Under the pieces are notes generated by a model. The model saw only the letters and a list, made by a program, of their open reading frames with translations, was not told the DNA's origin and ran no database searches. From Allosalinactinospora lopnorensis (GTDB taxonomy: Bacteria > Actinomycetota > Actinomycetes > Streptosporangiales > Streptosporangiaceae): a stretch of 50,867 nucleotides of DNA. The position numbers and the translations under genes are program-made. Positions 45,330 to 50,867 of the stretch are shown here, in pieces. How positions within the stretch are numbered: position 1 is the first letter of the stretch; each line of letters starts with the position of its first letter. The stretch lies in NCBI RefSeq assembly GCF_000981225.1, contig NZ_LAJC01000040.1, positions 1-50,867 on the forward strand. The letters are read 5' to 3'.

Positions 45330-45630
45330 ACGGCCGGCGGTTGGCAGAAGCAGGAACGGCGGCGAGTGCCGTCGAGAGCACTCGCCGGGACGCGCTAGAC
45401 TTAAAGAGCCCATACGCGGGCTGTTGGGTCAGTCTGCCTTCATTCGCATTCGTTCGTTGTACTGGCGTATGCTACTGCAGTTGACCTGATCTTCCAGCGT
45501 GCGCTTCTTGCAGGGGCGGCCTATCGCTCGCTCCCTGCCCTACCTGCGCTCCCGATTGTCGGTCACGAGGGTGGCTGGGAGCGTTCCGGGTTAGTCCAGT
45601 CAACTAGTCGATGAACGAAGCGTGGAGGAC
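45330..45630 (+). other. infA upstream region, no gene
   Basis: 301 nt of comparatively AT-rich, non-coding sequence. -10-like TATGCT (45468-45473) and -35-like TTGACC (45481-45486) are present but not paired with each other at normal spacing, so no promoter is called firmly. Confidence 0.35.
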
Positions 45631-45852
45631 ATGGCCAAGAAAGACGGTGCCATCGAGATCGAGGGCTCCGTTATCGAGTCCCTACCCAACGCTATGTTCC
45701 GAGTGGAGCTCGACAACGGGCACAAGGTCCTTGCCCACATCAGCGGCAAGATGCGGATGCACTACATCCGTATTCTTCCCGACGACCGCGTCGTCGTGGA
45801 GCTGAGCCCGTACGACCTTACGCGCGGGCGCATCGTTTACCGCTACAAGTAG
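45631..45852 (+). CDS. infA: Translation initiation factor IF-1
   Basis: 73 aa, single OB fold: [40 protein letters not shown] and [17 protein letters not shown] 45631 is chosen by family start, although GGAGG is only 2 nt upstream; GTG 45622 would add three residues. Binds the 30S A site during initiation. Confidence 0.96.
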   Translation: MAKKDGAIEIEGSVIESLPNAMFRVELDNGHKVLAHISGKMRMHYIRILPDDRVVVELSPYDLTRGRIVYRYK

Positions 45853-45908
45853 TCCATCCCGCACGCTGCGGGGCAGCGTGCCGGCGGTGGTATGAGTTCG
45901 GAGAAACC

Positions 45909-46022
45909 ATGAAGGTCAAGCCGAGCGTCAAGAAGATCTGCTCGAAGTGCCGGGTCATCCGTCGGCACGGCAAGATCATGGTCATTTGCTCGGACCCGCG
46001 GCACAAGCAGCGGCAGGGCTAG
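45909..46022 (+). CDS. rpmJ: 50S ribosomal protein L36 (zinc form)
   Basis: 37 aa: [20 protein letters not shown], then [17 protein letters not shown]. Zinc ligands CxxC, C and H are present (C+ form). GGAG lies upstream of the ATG. Standard place between infA and rpsM. Confidence 0.96.
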   Translation: MKVKPSVKKICSKCRVIRRHGKIMVICSDPRHKQRQG

Positions 46023-46108
46023 CGACCCGCTTCTTGCGCGCAGGACGCAGCGGGGATCAAACCGGCCCCGCGGTGTGTTTCCGATAACAAGATAAGGAAC
46101 CCGTTCCG

Positions 46109-46173
46109 ATCCCCCTGCTTTTCGGGGGATATCCCCCGGTCGGAGGCCGGGGCCTCGTCGATTGGGCGACGAG
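46109..46173 (+). promoter_or_regulatory. rpsM leader with competing hairpins
   Basis: In the 204-nt rpmJ-rpsM gap: ATCCCCC (46109-46115)/GGGGGAT (46124-46130); GAGGCC (46143-46148)/GGCCTC (46151-46156); and CTCGTCG (46154-46160)/CGACGAG (46167-46173). The last two share bases 46154-46156, so only one can form. Confidence 0.45.
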
Positions 46174-46226
46174 AGGGCTTAAGGGGCGGGTTACGACCTC
46201 CGCAGAGCACGAAGGAGATCGCCCAC

Positions 46227-46607
46227 ATGGCACGCCTCCAGGGCGTCGATCTTCCCCGCGACAAGCGGGTGGAGATCGCTCTCACATACATTTACGGGAT
46301 CGGCCGCACCCGCGCCGTCGAGACCCTGCAGAACACGGGTGTCAGTTCCGCGACCCGTGTCCACCAGCTCAGTGAGGACGAGCTGGTCAAGCTGCGCGAC
46401 TGGATCGACGCGAACTACCAGGTCGAGGGTGACCTCCGCCGTGAGGTCCAGGCCGACATCCGCCGCAAGATGGAGATCGGCTCCTACCAGGGCATCCGGC
46501 ACCGCCGTGGCCTCCCGGTCAAGGGTCAGCGCACGCAGACCAACGCGCGCACGCGCAAGGGCAAGAAGAAGACCGTGGCCGGAAAGAAGAAGTCCGGCAA
46601 GAAGTAG
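46227..46607 (+). CDS. rpsM: 30S ribosomal protein S13
   Basis: 126 aa: [34 protein letters not shown] and [20 protein letters not shown], with a basic Lys/Gly tail. Contacts tRNA and forms bridge B1. SD GAAGGAG. Confidence 0.97.
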   Translation: MARLQGVDLPRDKRVEIALTYIYGIGRTRAVETLQNTGVSSATRVHQLSEDELVKLRDWIDANYQVEGDLRREVQADIRRKMEIGSYQGIRHRRGLPVKGQRTQTNARTRKGKKKTVAGKKKSGKK

Positions 46608-46673
46608 TCCGTTCCGGGCGCGGCGGGTGCCCGGATACAGACAACGGACCGATGATCTTGGGAGTTCACAGGT

Positions 46674-47078
<405 letters not shown>

Positions 47079-47097
47079 CCGCACAGCGCCGCGTCGT

Positions 47098-47126
47098 CCT
47101 CGCGGGTTCCGCATGGGGCCGCGAGG
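47098..47126 (+). terminator. Hairpin between rpsK and rpoA
   Basis: CCTCGCGG (47098-47105) pairs with CCGCGAGG (47119-47126), 13-nt loop, no T tract; 86 nt before rpoA. Perhaps an attenuator. Confidence 0.4.
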
Positions 47127-47211
47127 GCAGATATAACACAGGTCCCGCGACTGCGGGGCCGTCCAGTGGCCGTCAAATAGCGGGCGGCCGTGGGAAAGGA
47201 AATCACGGACC

Positions 47212-48231
47212 ATGTTGATCGCACAGCGTCCAACACTCTCCGAGGAACTGATCTCGGACCTCCGTTCGAGGTTCGTCGTCGAACCGCTCGAGCCCGGATT
47301 CGGTTACACGATCGGGAACTCGATGCGCCGGACCCTGCTGTCCTCCATCCCCGGTGCCGCTGTCACCAGCATCCGCATCGAGGGCGTCGAGCACGAGTTC
47401 ACCACCGTGCCGGGCGTGAAAGAGGATGTCACCGAGATCATCCTCAACCTGAAGGGCCTGGTCGTCAGCTCCGAGCACGATGAGCCGGTTCTGATGTACC
47501 TGCGCAAGCAGGGCCCCGGGGTCGTCACGGCCGCGGACATCGCGCCGCCGGCGGGGGTCGAGGTGCACAACCCCGACCTGCACATCGCGACCCTGAACAG
47601 CAAGGGCAAGCTGGAGATGGAGTTGACGGTCGAGCGCGGCCGCGGCTATGTCTCGGCGACGCAGAACAAGCAGCTCGGCCAGGAGATCGGGCGCATCCCG
47701 ATCGACTCGATCTACTCGCCGGTTCTGCGGGTCACCTACAAGGTCGAGGCCACCCGTGTGGAGCAGCGTACGGACTTCGACCGGCTGATCGTGGACATCG
47801 AGACCAAGCCGTGCATCCGTCCTCGTGACGCTGTCGCGAGCGCCGGCAAGACCCTGGTCGAACTGTTCGGCCTGGCGCGCGAGCTCAACCACGACGCCGA
47901 AGGCATCGAGATGGGCCCGTCACCGACGGACGCCGCCCTGGCCGCCGACCTGGCGCTGCCGATCGAGGACCTCAACCTCACGGTCCGTTCCTACAACTGC
48001 CTCAAGCGCGAGGGAATCCACAGCGTCGGCGAGCTGGTCGCTCGCTCCGAGCAGGACCTTCTCGATATAAGGAACTTCGGCGCCAAGTCCATCGAAGAGG
48101 TCAAGCAGAAGCTCATCGACATGGGGCTCTCCCTGAAGGACTCCCCGCCCGGATTCGACCCCACCAGTGCGGCCGACTCCTACGGTTCCGACGAGGATGA
48201 CGAGTCCTTCGTCGAGACCGAGCAGTACTAG
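47212..48231 (+). CDS. rpoA: RNA polymerase subunit alpha
   Basis: 339 aa. NTD (1-230) with [20 protein letters not shown] and the dimer/beta contacts. CTD (about 245-315) with [20 protein letters not shown] and [20 protein letters not shown], which binds UP elements and activators. Acidic tail. Usual actinomycete length. SD GGAAAGGA. Confidence 0.98.
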   Translation: MLIAQRPTLSEELISDLRSRFVVEPLEPGFGYTIGNSMRRTLLSSIPGAAVTSIRIEGVEHEFTTVPGVKEDVTEIILNLKGLVVSSEHDEPVLMYLRKQGPGVVTAADIAPPAGVEVHNPDLHIATLNSKGKLEMELTVERGRGYVSATQNKQLGQEIGRIPIDSIYSPVLRVTYKVEATRVEQRTDFDRLIVDIETKPCIRPRDAVASAGKTLVELFGLARELNHDAEGIEMGPSPTDAALAADLALPIEDLNLTVRSYNCLKREGIHSVGELVARSEQDLLDIRNFGAKSIEEVKQKLIDMGLSLKDSPPGFDPTSAADSYGSDEDDESFVETEQY

Positions 48232-48270
48232 GCCCGCCCGTCGCCCACCACAGCCCTCAAAGGAGGCGCT

Positions 48271-48299
48271 GCGCGCCGCGGTTTTTCAAGCCGTCGCCC
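48271..48299 (+). repeat. Direct repeat copy 1, rpoA-rplQ gap
   Basis: Begins GCGCGCCGCGG, then TTTTT and CAAGCCGTCGCCC. Matches 48320-48349 except for one inserted base in the T run. Confidence 0.9.
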
Positions 48300-48319
48300 G
48301 TCGCCTCAACCGAGGCACC

Positions 48320-48349
48320 GCGCGCCGCGGTATTTTCAAGCCGTCGCCC
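48320..48349 (+). repeat. Direct repeat copy 2, rpoA-rplQ gap
   Basis: Begins GCGCGCCGCGG, then TATTTT and CAAGCCGTCGCCC. It starts 49 nt after copy 1. Between the copies is a small hairpin GCCTC-AACC-GAGGC. Confidence 0.9.
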
Positions 48350-48351
48350 AT

Positions 48352-48383
48352 GGTCCTCGGCCAGCGACAACTGGCCGAGGACC
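48352..48383 (+). promoter_or_regulatory. 13-bp hairpin upstream of rplQ
   Basis: GGTCCTCGGCCAG (48352-48364) is perfectly complementary to 48371-48383 around CGACAA. It ends 22 nt before the rplQ ATG, just upstream of its SD (AGGAG). Confidence 0.6.
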
Positions 48384-48405
48384 GCATCACTAGGAGAACC
48401 ACACC

Positions 48406-48945
48406 ATGCCCACGCCAACGAAGGGGCCTCGCCTGGGTTCCGGCCCGGCTCATGAGCGGCTCATGCTGGCGAACCTGGCGTCCTCGCTGTTCCAGCACGG
48501 CCGCATCAAGACGACGGAGGCCAAGGCGAAGCGCCTGCGTCCGTATGCGGAGAAGCTCATCACTCTCGGCAAGCGGGGCGACCTGCACGCCCGCCGCCTG
48601 GCGCTGCGCAAGATCACCGACAAGGCGATCGTGCACGAGCTCTTCACCGAGATCGGCCCGCGCTACGAGAACCGTGACGGTGGGTACACCCGCATCACCA
48701 AGATCGGTCCGCGTAAGGGCGACAACGCCCCGATGGCGGTGATCGAGCTCGTGGAGGCCGCCCCGGCGAAGCCCGCGGCCTCCCGGAGCGCCGCTCCGGC
48801 TGCGCAGGCGGAGCCGGCCCAGGAGGAGGGCACCGCCGCTCCCGAGGCCGGCGAGCAGGCGGCGGAGGAGCCGACCTCCGGACAGACCGCTCAGGCGGAG
48901 GAGGCAGCACAGGCCGAAGACGAGTCCTCGGACGAGAAGAAGTAG
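48406..48945 (+). CDS. rplQ: 50S ribosomal protein L17
   Basis: 179 aa. Core L17 in 1-120: [40 protein letters not shown] and [15 protein letters not shown]. Residues from about 125 form an Ala/Glu/Ser-rich acidic tail, common in actinomycetes and probably disordered. Sits at the tunnel exit. A repeat-rich 174-nt gap separates it from rpoA. Confidence 0.97.
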   Translation: MPTPTKGPRLGSGPAHERLMLANLASSLFQHGRIKTTEAKAKRLRPYAEKLITLGKRGDLHARRLALRKITDKAIVHELFTEIGPRYENRDGGYTRITKIGPRKGDNAPMAVIELVEAAPAKPAASRSAAPAAQAEPAQEEGTAAPEAGEQAAEEPTSGQTAQAEEAAQAEDESSDEKK

Positions 48946-48975
48946 AGTCCGGGGTTCGTCCCTTCGAGCACACGA

Positions 48976-49004
48976 CGCCCGGTCCCCGTAACGGGGGGCG
49001 GGCG
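48976..49004 (+). terminator. Terminator after rplQ
   Basis: CGCCCG (48976-48981) with CGGGCG (48999-49004), and inner CCCCG-TAA-CGGGG (48984-48996). CTCGTCTTT follows. Confidence 0.6.
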
Positions 49005-49040
49005 CTCGTCTTTGCAGTGGATGCGCGGTGGAGATCATCG

Positions 49041-49871
49041 ATGCGGGATGCGCCGACGGTCCGGTTGCGGCTGGACATCGCCTACGACGGCACTGACTTC
49101 TCCGGTTGGGCCGAGCAGCCGGACCGGCGCACGGTCCAAGGGGAGCTGCAGGCGGCGCTGCGGCGGGTGCTGCGGCTCGCCGGCGTCCAGTTGACCGTTG
49201 CGGGCCGGACCGACGCCGGCGTGCACGCCCGGGGGCAGGTGGCGCATCTGGACGTTCCTGTGGAGCTCTGGGCGGCCGAGGGCGACCGGCTGCTGCGTCG
49301 CCTGGCCGGTGTGCTTCCCGCTGATGTACGGGTGCACGCAGTGACCGAAGCCCCTCCGGGGTTCGATGCGCGTTTCTCGCCGTTGTTCCGCCGCTATGTC
49401 TACCGGGTCAGCGACGCGCCGGGCGGAGTGGACCCGCTGCGCAGGCGCGATGTGCTGTGGCACAAGCACTCTCTCGACCTCGACCGGATGAACGAGGCCA
49501 CCGCGGGCCTGGTCGGGGAGCACGACTTCGCGGCCTACTGCCGCAAGCGCGCGGGCGCGACCACCATCAGGGAGCTGCTGCGCCTGGAGTGGTACAAGGA
49601 GGCGGAGCACCTGTACGCGGCCGCGGTCCAGGCCGACGCGTTCTGCCACAACATGGTCCGTGCGCTGGTGGGAGCGCTGCTCGCGGTCGGGGACGGCCGC
49701 CGGGGGGCCGAGTGGCCGCGGAAGGTGCTGGAGGCGGGTGTGCGCGATTCCGGCGTGCACGTGGTCCCCGCGCACGGGCTGAGCCTCGAAGAGGTCCGCT
49801 ACCCCGAGAACGACGAGCTCGCCGGGCGCGCGGCCGCGACCCGCCGGGTCAGGACCCTGCCCGGCGGGTGA
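49041..49871 (+). CDS. truA: tRNA pseudouridine(38-40) synthase TruA
   Basis: 276 aa; ATG 49041 ([20 protein letters not shown]) has GGTGGAG 7 nt upstream and is preferred to GTG 49017. Catalytic D58 lies in [31 protein letters not shown] and [14 protein letters not shown] also fit. It forms pseudouridine at positions 38-40 of the anticodon arm. rplQ-truA adjacency is typical. Confidence 0.95.
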   Translation: MRDAPTVRLRLDIAYDGTDFSGWAEQPDRRTVQGELQAALRRVLRLAGVQLTVAGRTDAGVHARGQVAHLDVPVELWAAEGDRLLRRLAGVLPADVRVHAVTEAPPGFDARFSPLFRRYVYRVSDAPGGVDPLRRRDVLWHKHSLDLDRMNEATAGLVGEHDFAAYCRKRAGATTIRELLRLEWYKEAEHLYAAAVQADAFCHNMVRALVGALLAVGDGRRGAEWPRKVLEAGVRDSGVHVVPAHGLSLEEVRYPENDELAGRAAATRRVRTLPGG

Positions 49872-49895
49872 GGGCGCCCCGTTCCGGGGCGCCCT
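49871..49895 (+). terminator. Hairpin terminator at the truA stop
   Basis: AGGGCGCCCC (49871-49880) pairs with GGGGCGCCCT (49886-49895); the first base is the last of the truA stop. It may serve both truA and the convergent minus-strand gene. Confidence 0.7.
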
Positions 49896-49934
49896 CCCGC
49901 TGGACCAGGGTCTAGTCGACTGTATGGCCGGGGC

Positions 49935-50866
49935 CTAGCCGACGTACTCGTCCAGGCCCTCGTAGGGGACCTCGGCGAACCCCTCGCTGATCTCGGTGAG
50001 CTGGGAGCGGTCGTCTTCGGAGACCCGGCCGTCGCTGGTGGAGGCCAGGGAGAAGACCAGGTAGCGGTCCCACTGCGCGCCGGAGCCGTGCCCCTCGGCG
50101 AACTCCATGCGTTCGGCGCCGCTGCCGTCCTCACCGCTGAGTCCGGCGAACCACTCCGCGTTCTCCAGGTCCTGGGCGTCCTGAGCCTGCTCCGCGTCCT
50201 CGGGCGAGGCCATCGCCGCCACGCCGACGGTCACGGCCTGCGTCTTGTCCTCGTTGACGTAGGCGGCGCGCACGATCTGCTCGCAGTCGTTGTCGTCGAG
50301 GACGTCGCCGTAGCTCCGTGGGCCGCCGTTCCGCACTCGTCGGTGTCGTCGGTGAGTACCAGTTCGTAGGTCTCACCGGCGACGTCCACGGTCTCCGGGA
50401 ACACGTCACCGGCCGCGAGTGTGCCCGGGCCGCCGGAGCTATTGGCGGCGAGCAGGAACGCGCCTCCCGCGCCGATGAGCAGCAGGGCGACGAACCCGCC
50501 GATGAGCAGCACGGTCTTGTTGCGGTAGAGGGGCTGCGGGGCGTCGTCGCCTATGTCGGAGAGATCGATCTCAGCCGTGGTGGTGTTGCGGCTGTCCCCG
50601 CTGGGGGCCTCGTCCCGGAACATCGGCCGGCCGCCGAATTCGTCCTCCACCGGAGGGGCCGTCTGGGTAGGGGCGTCGTTGCTGACGGCGCGCATGTTCT
50701 GGGTCGCCTGGCCGGCGTCGGGCGGGAACAGGGGCTCGGCCGCGGGGGCGTCCCCGGCCGCGGAGTCGCCGGTCCCGGGAGGGAGGACATGCCCCTGCAG
50801 CGGTTGCTGCCCGCCGCCTGCGGTGTGCGGTGCCTGGGGGCCGGACATGGGGGGCCGGCCGGGTGG
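49935..50866 (-). pseudogene. Single-pass membrane protein, frameshifted and cut by window end
   Basis: Two minus-strand frames join. The N-terminal part (from the right edge; first internal ATG at 50848) is Pro/Gly/Asp-rich, then has one membrane helix (KTVLLIGGFVALLLIGAGGA) and an extracellular start ending TDDTDEC. The C-terminal part in another frame begins NGGPRSYGDVLDDNDCEQIV and continues to DEYVG at 49935. One added base near 50325-50335 joins them and keeps the two Cys in a C-x(16-18)-C spacing that could form a disulphide. The frame is open upstream of the ATG (PPGRPP), so the true N-terminus is probably beyond the edge. Family not recognised. Confidence 0.6.
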
Positions 50867-50867
50867 G

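Overview
The window is chromosomal core DNA from a very GC-rich actinomycete. Support for this: GTG and TTG starts throughout, NusG with an acidic N-terminal extension, RplQ and RpsC with long low-complexity C-terminal tails, a DUF1707 membrane protein, and rpoA followed directly by rplQ with no rpsD between them, as I recall for Streptomyces. The gene order and the protein sequences suggest a Streptosporangiales/Nocardiopsaceae-type genome, but the genus is an inference.

Layout, left to right. (1) 1-2566: the 3' part of an SMC/RecF-like ATPase, tRNA-Thr(GGT), elongator tRNA-Met(CAT) and rpmG. (2) 2729-8071: hadA-hadB (FAS-II dehydratase-like pair), murB, a yybP-ykoY-type (Mn2+) riboswitch with its TMEM165/GDT1 transporter, then adenosine deaminase and a class I aminotransferase on the minus strand. 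(3) 8176-20548: tRNA-Trp, secE, nusG, rplKA, rplJL, rpoBC, with structured leaders ahead of rplK and rplJ. (4) 20624-26829: an accessory block between rpoBC and the str operon. It holds a frameshifted proline/glycine/tyrosine-rich DUF4190-type membrane protein, a CPA1 Na+/H+ antiporter, a deletion scar joining the 3' ends of an apparent transporter gene and a TetR gene, a VOC-family gene, an IS3-type transposase remnant and a secreted glutaminyl cyclase. (5) 26986-31568: str operon rpsL-rpsG-fusA-tuf. (6) 31781-41681: S10 and spc clusters (rpsJ to rplO), broken by several internal hairpins. (7) 41986-44775: secY-adk-map, then a DUF1707 protein. (8) 45631-48945: infA-rpmJ-rpsM-rpsK-rpoA-rplQ, then truA. 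(9) 49935 to the right edge: a minus-strand single-pass membrane protein, frameshifted and cut by the window end.

Most genes work together in making ribosomes (r-proteins), transcribing (RpoA/B/C, NusG), translating (EF-G, EF-Tu, IF1, tRNAs, TruA) and secreting or processing nascent proteins (SecE, SecY, Map). No CRISPR array, toxin-antitoxin pair, prophage or biosynthetic cluster was seen. The less ordinary content is regulatory RNA structure between ribosomal genes (rpoA-rplQ direct repeats, mutually exclusive hairpins before rpsM, a hairpin leader before rpsH, an attenuator before rplJ), a possible 24-codon ORF fitted exactly between rplP and rpmC, and the decayed accessory block. Three apparent one-base deletions in two low-complexity genes may be sequencing errors rather than biology.
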